The notes beneath the pieces were generated by a model. It did no database searches, had not been told where the DNA came from, and worked only from the letters and a program-made list of their open reading frames with translations. The translations under genes and the position numbers were made by a program. A stretch of DNA of 64,000 nucleotides. Source: Flavobacterium quisquiliarum. GTDB lineage: Bacteria; Bacteroidota; Bacteroidia; Flavobacteriales; Flavobacteriaceae. This document shows positions 1-10,500 of this stretch, piece by piece (the stretch's first letter is position 1; each line of letters opens with the position of its first letter). Location: positions 369,164 to 433,163 of the forward strand of contig NZ_WWEM01000020.1 in NCBI RefSeq assembly GCF_019308285.1, in the 5' to 3' direction.

Positions 1-95
1 CGAACTTTGCGTTTTACAACGTAATGTTTAGTAAAAAAACTTGCGTGCTTTGCGGTTAAAATTTCATTTCAATTAGAAACCAAAAAACTAACCCA
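1..95. other. Left-edge intergenic leader
   Basis: AT-rich sequence before the first gene, carrying two short CTTTGCG-like words (about 5-11 and 50-56). These resemble degenerate intergenic repeats that are common in flavobacterial genomes. The promoter of the first gene may lie here or beyond the edge; no clear promoter can be named. Confidence 0.3.
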
Positions 96-2219
96 ATGAA
101 AAAACAATTTTCAATTATTGCCATCCTATTTTCGGCATCGCTTTTTGCTCAAAAAATAGACCGAAAAGCCTTGGTAACACGATATAATGTTCAAATTACG
201 GCAATCGATACGCTGGCTTCTTTGACAGTCGGGAATGGCGCTTTTGCCTTTACGGTGGATGCAACAGGACTTCAGACTTTTCCAAAAACGTATCAAAACG
301 GAATTCCGTTAGGAACTCAGTCAGAATGGGGTTGGGACAGTTATAAAAATGTGAACAGCTATAAGTTTTCAGAGACTTTAAGAGATTACAAACAGTATGG
401 AAGAGACATTTCATATACTGTTCAAATTAAGGAACCAGCGAGAAGAGTTGAGGCGGTAAACTGGTTCAGACAGAATCCGCATTTATTGCAATTGGGAAAT
501 TTAGGCTTTGAAATCACTAAAAAAGATGGAAGTATTGTAAAGCCGAGCGACCTTAAGGCGATTTCCCAAAAATTGAATTTATGGACGGGCGAAATTGAAA
601 GTTATTTTGAAGTTGAAGGAACTCCTGTAACCGTTTATACTGCTTCACATCAAGATAAAGATGAGATAGGTGTAAAAGTTAAGTCTGCTTTATTGAAAGA
701 AAAACGACTGAAAATCAGTTTAAGAATTCCTTTTCCGACAGGAGATTGGGCTGATATGGGAACAAAATGGGAAGGAAGACAGGATTATAAAACCACTCTG
801 ACAGAAAAATCTAAAACACAGGCTGTTGTAAAACATGTGATGGACAGCATTTCGTATAATGTGGGTTTAAGCTGGAAAGGAAATGCGCAGATTAAGAAAA
901 CAGGGGAACATTATTTTGTTTTAGAACCCTCAAATATAGATGTATTAGAATTAAGCTGTCTTTTCGCTTTAGCGGAAAAACCAGTTTCAAATTCTTCTTT
1001 TTTGGTTATCGAAAATAGCAGTATCAAAGGCTGGGAACAGTTTTGGAAAAGTGGTGCTGCAGTTGATTTTTCTGGAAGCACAGATCCGCGTGCCAAGGAA
1101 TTGGAACGCAGAGTAATTTTGTCGCAGTATCTAACCAAAGTGCAATGTACAGGAAAAGTGCCTCCGCAAGAAACGGGTTTAACGTATAACAGTTGGTATG
1201 GAAAACCGCATTTGGAAATGCATTGGTGGCACGGTGTTCATTTTGCGCTTTGGAACAGAGCAGATTTATTAGAAAAAAGCCTTCCGTGGTATCAGAAAGT
1301 TTTTGATAAAGCAAAAAATATTGCCAAAAGACAAGGTTTTGAAGGAGCAAGATGGCAGAAAATGACTGATCCTGATGGTAACGAAAGTCCGTCATCTGTA
1401 GGTTCGTTTCTGATTTGGCAGCAACCTCATTTTATTACCTATGCTGAATTAATATATCGCAATAAACCTGAAAAAGCAACTTTAGATTTATACAGCGAAA
1501 GAGTTTTTGCAACCGCAGATTTTATGGCTTCGTTTGCTAATTATGATGCTAAAAAAGACCGTTATGTTTTAGGGCCGGGCGTTATTCCGGCGCAGGAACG
1601 TTTTAAAGCTATGGAAACGTTTAATCCGACTTATGAGTTGGCGTATTGGAATTGGGCTTTGAAAACGGCAATTGCATGGAAGAAAAAATTAAACCAAAAA
1701 GTACCAGAAAAATGGGAAACGGTTTTAGCTAAATTGTCTCCACTGCCAATTTCAGATCAGGTTTATCTGGCGACAGAAAGTGCCACGGATTCTTATACCA
1801 ATCCAGAATTTAAAACCGACCATCCTTCCGTTTTGGGAACTTTCGGAATGCTTCCAGAAACTTCTTTGTTGGATAAGAAAATCATGAAAAATACTTTTGA
1901 TTTGGTTTGGAATACTTGGTCATGGGATAAAACCTGGGGTTGGGATTTCCCAATGACGGCTATGTCTGCTGCACGTCTGCAAATGCCGGAAAAAGCAATT
2001 GATGCCTTGTTTATGAATGTGACTACGAATACCTATTTAAAAAATGGACATAATTATCAAGCAGAACGATTAACACTTTATCTTCCAGGAAATGGCGGAT
2101 TACTGACAGCAGTAGCCATGATGTGCGCGGGTTGGGACGGAACAACTGAAGAAAATCCGGGTTTCCCGAAAGATGGAACATGGAAAGTAAAAAGCGAAGG
2201 ATTTAAGAAGTTTTTTTAA
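96..2219 (+). CDS. Secreted (alpha/alpha)6-barrel glycosidase-like protein, family not assigned
   Basis: A 707-residue protein with a type I signal peptide (MKKQFSIIAILFSASLFAQ). The N-terminal third (about 20-300) looks like a beta-sandwich and contains SLTVGNGAFAF. The C-terminal part (about 330-680) is rich in Trp and His and includes HWWHGVHFALWNR, as in GH65/GH95-like (alpha/alpha)6 toroids. I do not recognise a numbered family with certainty. It stands before a PL11 lyase, a GH28 and a GH43-like gene, so a role in trimming rhamnogalacturonan-I side chains or oligosaccharides is inferred. ATG 96 follows an A-rich leader and gives a complete signal peptide. The downstream gap of 232 nt contains a long inverted repeat, so co-transcription with the next gene is uncertain. 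Confidence 0.7.
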   Translation: MKKQFSIIAILFSASLFAQKIDRKALVTRYNVQITAIDTLASLTVGNGAFAFTVDATGLQTFPKTYQNGIPLGTQSEWGWDSYKNVNSYKFSETLRDYKQYGRDISYTVQIKEPARRVEAVNWFRQNPHLLQLGNLGFEITKKDGSIVKPSDLKAISQKLNLWTGEIESYFEVEGTPVTVYTASHQDKDEIGVKVKSALLKEKRLKISLRIPFPTGDWADMGTKWEGRQDYKTTLTEKSKTQAVVKHVMDSISYNVGLSWKGNAQIKKTGEHYFVLEPSNIDVLELSCLFALAEKPVSNSSFLVIENSSIKGWEQFWKSGAAVDFSGSTDPRAKELERRVILSQYLTKVQCTGKVPPQETGLTYNSWYGKPHLEMHWWHGVHFALWNRADLLEKSLPWYQKVFDKAKNIAKRQGFEGARWQKMTDPDGNESPSSVGSFLIWQQPHFITYAELIYRNKPEKATLDLYSERVFATADFMASFANYDAKKDRYVLGPGVIPAQERFKAMETFNPTYELAYWNWALKTAIAWKKKLNQKVPEKWETVLAKLSPLPISDQVYLATESATDSYTNPEFKTDHPSVLGTFGMLPETSLLDKKIMKNTFDLVWNTWSWDKTWGWDFPMTAMSAARLQMPEKAIDALFMNVTTNTYLKNGHNYQAERLTLYLPGNGGLLTAVAMMCAGWDGTTEENPGFPKDGTWKVKSEGFKKFF

Positions 2220-2269
2220 AAAAGATTCTGAGTTGCTGAGATTCTGAGATGCTAAGTTTTTAAGTTTAG

Positions 2270-2375
2270 CTTGTCATTCCGAGGAACGAGGAATCTCCGC
2301 AAGGAACTCCATAAGATAAATCGTCAATCTTTGTCGAGTCACTTACGAAGATTCCTCGTTCCTCGGAATGACAAG
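2270..2375. repeat. Perfect 27-bp inverted repeat, dispersed-repeat-like
   Basis: The left arm at 2270-2296 (starting CTTGTCATTCCGAGGAACGA) is the exact reverse complement of the right arm at 2349-2375, with a 52-nt loop. There is no coding potential inside. The arms are GC-richer than their surroundings, like REP/MITE-type intergenic elements found in many copies in Flavobacterium genomes. In RNA it would form a very stable hairpin between the first and second genes. Confidence 0.75.
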
Positions 2376-2451
2376 AATACCTAAAAAATCTGTACTAATC
2401 TGCCAAAATAATTTTAAATCTGCGTGAAATTTTTATAATAAATAATGAATC

Positions 2452-4302
2452 ATGAAAAATATAATTCTATTAATAATTTCATTTTTAACGGTTTCTATTT
2501 CTGCACAAAGGCAAATGGAAAACCTCGATCGAGGCGTTATTGCTGTAAAAAACAAGGATCAGTTTTTTATTGGATGGCGTGTTTTAGGAACTGATCCAGA
2601 TGATCTGGCTTTTAATTTATATCGTAAAAGTGGTACTAAAAAAGCAGTAAAATTGAATGAAAAACCCATTATTGGCGCAACAAACTTTGTAGATACCAAA
2701 GCGAATGCTAAAGAAGAAAATACTTGGTTTGTAAAAACGGTTTTAAAAGGAAAAGAATCTGATGCAAAAGGAAGTTTTACGATTCTGGCTTCAAGTCCTG
2801 ATAAAGATTATTTATCAATTGTATTAAAACCAATTGAAGGTTATACAGCAAATGATCTTTCGGTTGGCGATTTAGACGGAGACGGAAAGTATGATCTTGT
2901 GGTGCACATGACAGGAAAAGGTCATGACAATTCACATACAGGAATTACAGATCCTCCTGTTTTTCAAGCCTATACTTTGGAAGGTAAATTTTTATGGGAA
3001 ATCAATTTAGGAAAGAACATTCGCGAAGGCGCACATTACACGCAGTTTATGGTGTACGATTTGGATGGCGACGGAATTTCAGAGTTTGTTTGTAAAACAG
3101 CTGACGGAACTAGAGACAGTCAAAATAATGTTGTAGGAGATGCATCAAAAGACTGGGTTGATCGAGATCCAAATTCAGCAACTTTTGGAAAAATTTTAAA
3201 AGGTCCTGAATATCTTTCTGTCTTTAACGGAAAAACAGGAAAACTAATTACAACAGTCGATTATATTGCTGAAAGAGGCGGTTTGGCGGGCTGGGGAGGA
3301 CATGGCGGAAGCGGTGGAAATGATACTAAAGGAAACCGTATGGATCGTTTTTTGGCTTGTGTTGCTTATCTTGACGGAATTCATCCAAGCGTTGTAATGT
3401 GTCGTGGTTATTATGGAAGGACAGTTTTGGCAGCATGGGATTTTAAAGATCAAAAACTAACTTCGAGATGGGTTTTTGATAGTAAAGATTCTGAAAATCC
3501 TTATTCGGGAATGGGAAATCATAATCTTACCGTTACTGATGTAGATAATGATGGCAAAGATGAAATTATTTATGGTTCAATGTGTGTTGATGATAACGGA
3601 AAAGGTTTGTACACAACGGGTTTTAGACATGGAGATGCCATTCATGTTTCAGATTTAGATCCTGATCGTCCAGGTCTAGAAGTTTTTGGAATTCATGAAA
3701 TTGAAAATGGCACAAAAGGGCCTGGGGTTACTATTTTTGCCGCTGCCGATGGAAAAGTTTTATTTACGGATTCTCTAAATGAAGATGTCGGCAGAGGTGT
3801 TGCAGATAATATTGATCCAACCCGAAAAGGCGCACAATTCTGGTGGTCAGGTTCTCCAAATTTGTATGATATGAAAGGCAAAGTTGTTGGGAAAGCACCA
3901 AGTTCAGTTAATTTCTTAATTTATTGGGATGGAGATACATCGCGTGAAATTCTCAATTCGAATTATATCGATAAATATGAAAAAGGCCGTTTGTTTACTG
4001 CAAATGGTGCGGTTTCTAATAATGGTACAAAATCGACACCGGCACTTTCGGCAGATATTTTAGGCGACTGGCGTGAGGAATTGATTTTGAGATCGGAAGA
4101 CAATAAAGAACTCCGAATTTATTCTACCACTATTCCAACCCAAATTAGGCAGTATACACTCATGCACGATCCGCAGTACAGATTGAGCATTGCATGGCAG
4201 AATGTTGGCTATAATCAGCCTCCGCATACCAGCTTTTATATGGGTGCAGGTATGAAATCTGCTCCAAAACCAAATATTGTGTTAGTGTCAGCAAAGAAAT
4301 AG
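2452..4302 (+). CDS. Rhamnogalacturonan endolyase, PL11
   Basis: A 616-residue secreted protein (signal MKNIILLIISFLTVSISAQ) matching family PL11 (YesW/YesX type) over its full length. These enzymes cleave alpha-1,4 bonds between rhamnose and galacturonate in the rhamnogalacturonan-I backbone by beta-elimination. Seen in the sequence: an N-terminal beta domain with the family start (MENLDRGVIAVK, about 22-33), then an eight-bladed propeller with many Asp-rich calcium-binding loops (DLDGDGKYDL, DLDGDGISEF, DVDNDGKDEI). The length is normal for the family. It sits between the unassigned glycosidase and GH28, so backbone cleavage by the two enzymes is probably coordinated. The identity is secure; endo mode is inferred from length and family. 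Confidence 0.93.
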   Translation: MKNIILLIISFLTVSISAQRQMENLDRGVIAVKNKDQFFIGWRVLGTDPDDLAFNLYRKSGTKKAVKLNEKPIIGATNFVDTKANAKEENTWFVKTVLKGKESDAKGSFTILASSPDKDYLSIVLKPIEGYTANDLSVGDLDGDGKYDLVVHMTGKGHDNSHTGITDPPVFQAYTLEGKFLWEINLGKNIREGAHYTQFMVYDLDGDGISEFVCKTADGTRDSQNNVVGDASKDWVDRDPNSATFGKILKGPEYLSVFNGKTGKLITTVDYIAERGGLAGWGGHGGSGGNDTKGNRMDRFLACVAYLDGIHPSVVMCRGYYGRTVLAAWDFKDQKLTSRWVFDSKDSENPYSGMGNHNLTVTDVDNDGKDEIIYGSMCVDDNGKGLYTTGFRHGDAIHVSDLDPDRPGLEVFGIHEIENGTKGPGVTIFAAADGKVLFTDSLNEDVGRGVADNIDPTRKGAQFWWSGSPNLYDMKGKVVGKAPSSVNFLIYWDGDTSREILNSNYIDKYEKGRLFTANGAVSNNGTKSTPALSADILGDWREELILRSEDNKELRIYSTTIPTQIRQYTLMHDPQYRLSIAWQNVGYNQPPHTSFYMGAGMKSAPKPNIVLVSAKK

Positions 4303-4325
4303 TTTAAAAGTTAATTCAGAAAGAA

Positions 4326-4534
4326 TGTTCATAACCCTTTGGGTGTAATATAATAAAATAGCTTCATTCAAGAATTAAAAATCTAATTTAATCTGCTGAA
4401 ATCCTTTAAAATCTGCGTGAAATACTTTTGCTTATAAATTTTTCACGCAGATTCATACAGATTAAAGCTGATTTATATCTAAGCTGATTTAATAGAAGTG
4501 AAAAAAGTAATTTCACCCAACAGGGTGTTCATAA
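4326..4534. repeat. Intergenic repeat-like region with short inverted repeats
   Basis: A 13-bp perfect inverted repeat (AATCTGCGTGAAA at 4410-4422 and its complement at 4441-4453, 18-nt loop) lies in this gap. The same AAATCTGCGTGAAAT word occurs near 2417. The 9-mer TGTTCATAA occurs at 4326 and again at 4526, each next to a GGGTG/CACCC mini-hairpin. This looks like a degraded dispersed element, not a gene. Confidence 0.45.
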
Positions 4535-4553
4535 GATTAAAATCAATTCAATC

Positions 4554-5924
4554 ATGAAAAAAATAATATTTTGTACGGCTTTAGTGATTTCGTTTGTTTT
4601 TGTATCGTTCAAGAAAAATGATTCAGGCGTAACCTTAAAAGAAGTGACTGTAAAAGCACCTTTTGAAATGCCAGCGATAAAAATTCCTGATTTCAGCAAC
4701 TGTAAAGAATTTTCGATTACGGATTTTGGTGCTGTTGTGGGAGATTTAAATAAAACTTCTGAGGCAATCAGTAAAGCTATTGCTAAAGCCAGCAAATCGG
4801 GTGGCGGAACAGTTATTATTCCGGAAGGAGAATGGTTAACAAAGAAAATTCATTTTAAAAGCAATGTAAATCTGCATTTGAAAAAAGGCGCGGTTTTGCT
4901 TTTTTCAGAAAACCCAAAAGATTACCTGCCAGCGGTACGCTCGACTTGGGAAGGTTATGAATGTTATAATTATTCGCCTTTGATTTATGCGTATCAATGT
5001 AAAAATATAGCTATTACAGGAGAAGGCGAATTAAAAGCCAAAATGGATGTTTGGAAACAATGGTTTGCAAGACCTAAAGCGCATATGGAAAGCCTGAAGA
5101 GATTGTATTATTTGGCTTCTTACAATAAACCAATGAAAGAAAGGCAGATGGTAAACGATACTGCCAATTTCCGTCCACAATTTATTCAGTTTAATAGATG
5201 TGAAAATATTTTGATGGAAGGTGTGACGATTACCAATAGTCCGTTTTGGACGATTCATCCTTTTTTGTCTAAAGATGTGGTACTTCGAAATCTTAATGTT
5301 TATGCTCACGGACATAATAACGATGGTGTAGATCCTGAAATGAGTCAGAATGTTTTGATTGAAAATTGTGTTTTTGACCAAGGAGACGATGCGATTGCGA
5401 TTAAATCTGGAAGTAATCAAGACGCTTGGAGATTGAACACGCCTTCAAAAAATATTGTAATGAGAAATTGCACTGTCAAAAACGGTCATCAATTAGTTGC
5501 TATTGGAAGTGAACTTTCGGGCGGTATCGAAAATGTTTTTATTGATAATTGCACAGTGGTAGATGGCGCCAAACTCAATCATCTTTTATTCATTAAAACC
5601 AATGAACGCAGAGGCGGTTATGTAAAGAATATTCACATGACCAACATAACTTCAGGAAAAATTGACGAGGGAATTCTCGGAATTGAAACCGATGTTTTGT
5701 ACCAATGGCGAAATTTAGTTCCAACAATCGAAAGAAGACTCACACCAATTCAAGACGTTTATCTTGAAAATGTAAAAGCTACAAACGTCAAATTTATTTC
5801 AAGAATTTTGGCGCAGAAAGAACTTCCGGTCGAAAATGTTTTTCTTAAAAATGTAACAGCTCAGAATGTTCAGGGAGAAAAATCCATTCATGAAAATGTA
5901 AAAAACTTTAGTGCTCAAAACTGA
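4554..5924 (+). CDS. GH28 polygalacturonase-family enzyme
   Basis: A 456-residue secreted right-handed beta-helix protein. GH28 enzymes hydrolyse galacturonosyl linkages with inversion. The catalytic set is visible: NNDGVD (D257), GDDAIAIKSG (D278/D279), GHQLVAIGS (H312) and an FIKTN segment in the place of the usual RIK substrate-binding motif. The N-terminal helical stretch to about residue 23 is a signal peptide without a lipobox cysteine. Length fits an exo-acting or rhamnogalacturonan-type hydrolase, but linkage specificity cannot be read. The next gene starts 16 nt downstream, so the two are probably co-transcribed. Together with PL11 it would fragment the rhamnogalacturonan backbone. 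Confidence 0.9.
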   Translation: MKKIIFCTALVISFVFVSFKKNDSGVTLKEVTVKAPFEMPAIKIPDFSNCKEFSITDFGAVVGDLNKTSEAISKAIAKASKSGGGTVIIPEGEWLTKKIHFKSNVNLHLKKGAVLLFSENPKDYLPAVRSTWEGYECYNYSPLIYAYQCKNIAITGEGELKAKMDVWKQWFARPKAHMESLKRLYYLASYNKPMKERQMVNDTANFRPQFIQFNRCENILMEGVTITNSPFWTIHPFLSKDVVLRNLNVYAHGHNNDGVDPEMSQNVLIENCVFDQGDDAIAIKSGSNQDAWRLNTPSKNIVMRNCTVKNGHQLVAIGSELSGGIENVFIDNCTVVDGAKLNHLLFIKTNERRGGYVKNIHMTNITSGKIDEGILGIETDVLYQWRNLVPTIERRLTPIQDVYLENVKATNVKFISRILAQKELPVENVFLKNVTAQNVQGEKSIHENVKNFSAQN

Positions 5925-5940
5925 TTTAAATTTTAAAAAG

Positions 5941-7527
5941 ATGAATATCAATACCCTTCTGTTCAAAATACTTTTAGTTTTTATATGTTGTTTTAACGCT
6001 TCTGTTGTTGAAGCGCAGTTGTTGAATATTAAAAATGATTCTTTTTGGAAAACCAAAGATGGAAAACCAATTTACAGTCAGGGAGGCGGTATTTTTAAAT
6101 TTACAGACCCAATAAGCGGTATTCAGAAATATTATTGGTATGGCGTGCAGTATGAAGAAGCAGATGTTTACCGCAATAATCCTGCGGTTACACTGCCAAC
6201 ATCAACTTTCAAGTCGGTTACCTGTTACGGCTCTACAGATTTGGTCAACTGGACTTTTGAAGGGGATGTTTTGACCAAAGAAAAAGTAAATAAAAACGGC
6301 AAAACATGGGTTGGACGTTTGGGAGTTGCTTATATCAAGGAATGGAAAAAATATGCGATGTTCGTACAGCACGATTCAGAAGTATTGATTACACTTTCGG
6401 ACTCGCCGACGGGTCAGTTTGAATGGCATCAGAAAATCAATATGGAAAAAATGATTGGAACGAGCAACACTGGCGATCAGACTGTTTTTACAGATGAAGA
6501 CACTGGAAAATCCTATTTAATTTATTCTTACGGAAGGGGGCGAAATAAAATTTATGTTTCTGAAATTGGTATCAAAAACGAAAAAATAAATCTTTTGGAT
6601 TGTACGGAGGTTTTTAAAGGCGAAAGCCGTGAAGGAAACTGCATGTTTAAATACAAGAACAAATATTATATGTTTGCATCGAATATATATGGCTGGGATG
6701 CTTCTTTTGCTTATTATTTGGTATCCGACAATATTCACGGGCCTTATCTTCCTGCAAATGACATGCAGGTAATGAAAGGCACGGAAGACGATTTTGCGCA
6801 CATCTCGCAAACTGGATTTTTCTTTTCTGTAAAAGGAAGCAAACAAGAAACCATAGTCTATTGCGGAGACCGCTGGGCCAATTTTGCTGGAAACGGATTA
6901 GGTTATAACCAATGGTGTCCCATTTCGTTTGAAGGAACAACACCTTATTTTAATTCTTTAAACTCATGGAATCTAGAAGAGAAAACAGGAAGATGGGAAG
7001 TAGCAAAAGATAATAATTACATCAAAAATCCAAGTTTCGAAGCCGACCGCAGACATATTCCGAGTCCTGTAAAACCTGTCCAAATTCAGCTGACGGGCTG
7101 GTTTTCTGAAGTAATTCAAGGCAATAAGATTTCGTTAGATTCAATTTCACCAGTTTTAAATCACTTTAATACCGAAGAAGAACGAAAAACGGTAATTGGA
7201 GAGAAAAGTCTTGAAATCAGTGATAAAATAGATTTTAAAAGAAAGATTTTTCAAACTATTGCTTCTTCGCCATTCGTAAAACTGAAAGACGGTGTTTATA
7301 CACTTTCTGGCAAAATAATAAACAGCGCTGATTTTAAGAATTTAGAAATGTATGCAGTCAGTGGCAACAAAAGATTTTCCTATGTTATTAAAGAACAAAA
7401 CGCAGCGTGGAAAACCATTACCATTTCAAACATCGTTGTAAAAGGGGGAAAGGTAGAGATTGGTTTTTTGGCTGACGGAAAAGCTGGAGCTTTTTGTTAT
7501 GTAGATGATTTATCTTTTATGAATTAG
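5941..7527 (+). CDS. GH43-like five-bladed beta-propeller glycosidase
   Basis: About 528 residues when started at ATG 5941; an upstream ATG at 5911 overlaps the previous gene and adds ten residues before a good signal peptide (NTLLFKILLVFICCFNASVVEAQ). The N-terminal 340 residues look like a GH43/GH117-type propeller: GKPIYSQGGGIF, YYWYGVQ, STDLVNWTFEG, DQTVFTDEDTGKSYLIYS, EGNCMFKYKNKYYMFAS. The C-terminal 170 residues (from about IKNPSFEADRR) look like a carbohydrate-binding beta-sandwich. Related proteins in galactan and arabinogalactan loci act on galactose or arabinose side chains; which applies here is not determinable. It ends 52 nt before the convergent end of the regulator gene. Confidence 0.72.
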   Translation: MNINTLLFKILLVFICCFNASVVEAQLLNIKNDSFWKTKDGKPIYSQGGGIFKFTDPISGIQKYYWYGVQYEEADVYRNNPAVTLPTSTFKSVTCYGSTDLVNWTFEGDVLTKEKVNKNGKTWVGRLGVAYIKEWKKYAMFVQHDSEVLITLSDSPTGQFEWHQKINMEKMIGTSNTGDQTVFTDEDTGKSYLIYSYGRGRNKIYVSEIGIKNEKINLLDCTEVFKGESREGNCMFKYKNKYYMFASNIYGWDASFAYYLVSDNIHGPYLPANDMQVMKGTEDDFAHISQTGFFFSVKGSKQETIVYCGDRWANFAGNGLGYNQWCPISFEGTTPYFNSLNSWNLEEKTGRWEVAKDNNYIKNPSFEADRRHIPSPVKPVQIQLTGWFSEVIQGNKISLDSISPVLNHFNTEEERKTVIGEKSLEISDKIDFKRKIFQTIASSPFVKLKDGVYTLSGKIINSADFKNLEMYAVSGNKRFSYVIKEQNAAWKTITISNIVVKGGKVEIGFLADGKAGAFCYVDDLSFMN

Positions 7528-7560
7528 TATTATAAACTTAATTGTCTGATTTTTAACAGA

Positions 7561-7581
7561 AGTAAAATGATGTTTTTTACT
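7561..7581. terminator. Weak bidirectional hairpin between convergent genes
   Basis: AGTAAAA (7561-7567) pairs with TTTTACT (7575-7581) around a 7-nt loop. Located between the GH43-like gene and the 3' end of the opposite-strand regulator, touching the regulator stop codon. It is a short AT-only stem, so termination activity is a guess. Confidence 0.3.
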
Positions 7582-10500
7582 AATTGTCTGTATCTCTTTT
7601 CTGAATGATGTTTAAATCCTTGTTAAAAGAATTGCGATATTTTTTGATATACTCTGAAGGTTTCATTCCAAACAATTTTATAAACTGCTGACGGAAATAG
7701 CGCTGATCTTCGATACCAACCTGAGGGCCAACTTGAGCTATATTAATATTTTCAGTAAGCATAATTACAGCGGCTCTGCGTATTCTGATAGATCGGATAA
7801 AAACATTTACGGTTTGTCCCGAAATTGCTTTAATCTTCTTATAAAGACTGGAATGGCTCATTCCCATTTCGGCAGAGAAACTCTTTAAATTGAATTCGCT
7901 GTTTTCAAGATTGGCTTCAACAATTTCGATACATTTATCCAGGAATTCTTTGTATTCAGTTGGAACTTTATTTCCGTTTTCACGAAGTGTAATGCTGTCT
8001 AAGAAGTATTTGCGCAATTGCCCTCTGTTTCGAAGAACCGAATCTACTCTTGCTAAAAGTATATCACTGTCGAATGGTTTAGTAACATAATCATCAGCGC
8101 CTTCTGTAATACTCTGCAAATGAATATCGTTACTCGTTGTTGCTGTAAGAAGTATTACTGGAATATGGCTTAAATCGTCATTTTGCTTGATTTTTTTGCA
8201 CAAATCCAATCCGTTCATACCTTCCATAGAAATGTCGCTTAATACAATATCTGGCGTATGTTTTTCTACCAATTTTAATCCGTCAATACCATTAGCTGCA
8301 GCGTAAACAACATAATTTTTAGAGAAAAGCTGCACCAGATAATGATTCATTTCAGGATTGTCTTCCACAATCAGCAGTGTTTTTTTAGTGCTGATTATTG
8401 CTGACTGAAGATTTTCTGGATAGGAGGACTCGATTGTTTTTTCGTATGTATTTTGATGAGCGACAGGCATTCCTTCAAGAAGTTCTCCCACAAGCGGTGA
8501 CATGTGCGGGTGATTTTCGTTGATGTTCATTTCGGTAAAATGACTGTTTCCTTTTGGAAGCGTAATTAGGAACGATGTGCCTTTTCCTACTTTACTTTTA
8601 CAAATGATCTCACCATGATGTTTCTTCACAAAATACTTCGCAATATAAAGTCCGATTCCAAAACCATTAGAAGACTTAGATTGAATTTGTTTGAATTTTT
8701 CAAAAATAGTATCAATATCATTTTCGTGGATACCGCTTCCAGTATCCGATATAATTATCGAAACATCAGTAATATTCTCGATTACTTCAATAGTAATTGA
8801 TCCTTTATTAGGAGTAAATTTAAAAGCATTAGAGATTAAATTGAACAGCGTAATTTCTATTTTTTCATAATCTCCATATATTTCAACTGCTGTTTCATTT
8901 TCAATAAATTGGTAGTTTAGATTTTTAACCGCCGCCATTTGTGTAAAGCTCTCGTAAATTTCTTTACAAAGCAGATTCAGGTTAATCTTGGAAATTTTGA
9001 GTTCGTCAAGATCGGTTTCTGCTTTTCTAAACAACAGCAATTGATCTGTAAGACTCAATAATCGCTTCGCATTTTTGTAGGCAAGATTTAAATCTAAATC
9101 ATCTTCAGTGCGGTTTTTTCTTTCCATTGCACTTTTAAGCGGATTTATAATCAAAGACAAAGGAGTGCGTAATTCATGAGCCATATAAGTGAACATAGAA
9201 AATTGTTTCTCAGCATGTTCTTTGTCTTTGGTATGCTCCATTCGAGCCAGTTTTATTTCGTAGCGAAGTCTTTCCTTGTTTTTGTGATAGCCAACGTAAG
9301 CGTAGATAGCGCCAATTACACCAATTAAATAAAAGGTATAAGCCCACCAAGTTCTGTACCAAGGCGGAAGGATGGTTACCGTTGCCAATGTTACTTCATT
9401 CGTCCAATTTCCAAAAACATCGGTTGTTTTTACTTTAAAAACATACGTTCCTTCAGTTAGGCGGGAATAATTTGCTCGGTTATTTTTTGAAGTGTAATTC
9501 CAGGTTTTATCCCAGCCGTCGAGAAAATAAGCGGTATTGATTTTTTCAGAATTAACATAATCTAGATAAACAAAATCAAAACTTAATGCCGATTTTTCAT
9601 AAGGAAGCTCGACACTGCTGATCATTTCCAGATTTTTTTCAGTTATGTAAGGACTGTTCAATGGTAAAGATTCATTGTTTACCAGCAAATCATTTAATAA
9701 AAATCGGCCTGTATTTTTTTTATCTTTTATGCTGTCCGGATGAAAAACATTAAATCCATTTATACCTCCAAAAATAAATTCTCCCGTAGAAAGTTTTGTT
9801 CCCGCATTCCAGCTAAATTGATTGCCCTGCAGTCCGTCAGTGGTTCCGAAATTTCTGAAAGTATTATTCTTTGGATTAAATCTTGAGATTCCATGATATG
9901 TACTCATCCATAAATTCCCTTCATTATCTTCTAAAAGACGTAATATCGTATTGCTTGGAAGGCCGTTTTGAGTGGTGTATTTTTTAGTCTTTCCTGTTTT
10001 TCTATCGAATAAAAGCAGACCGCCTTCTACGGTGCCAATCCAAAGATTGTTATTTTGATCCTCAGTTATACATCTAATGTTATAATCAGAATGGTAGTTT
10101 TTAATTTTTTTTGTTTTGGCATCTATCTCAAAAAAAGAATTGAATGTTCCGCCCCATATTTTGCCGTCTTTGGTTTCGTAAAGACAAGTTACATCGCGTA
10201 AAGTATTACTATAACAGATAAATTTATTCTGTTTTCTGTCAAATTGATAAAATGCACCAGCATTAGTTACGGCAAGCCAAAGTGTTTTTTTTGAATCTAA
10301 AAAGAGCAACCATGATTCTTGTTCCGCTTTTTTAGTGTATTGATTATAAATGGAATAATTCTGAATTGCTTTTGATTTTGGATCAATACGGCATACACCG
10401 CCTTTCCACATCGCGACCCAAATGGCATTATCAGAATCTCTTACTATACTGGTAACAAAATTACTTTGAAGTTTTCTCCCAGCTGATGATGTGGTAGAGT

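Noticed and set aside
5031..5420. 129-codon antisense frame within GH28
   Set aside because: It lies opposite a gene with a full set of catalytic motifs, and the translation has no recognisable domain or signal peptide.
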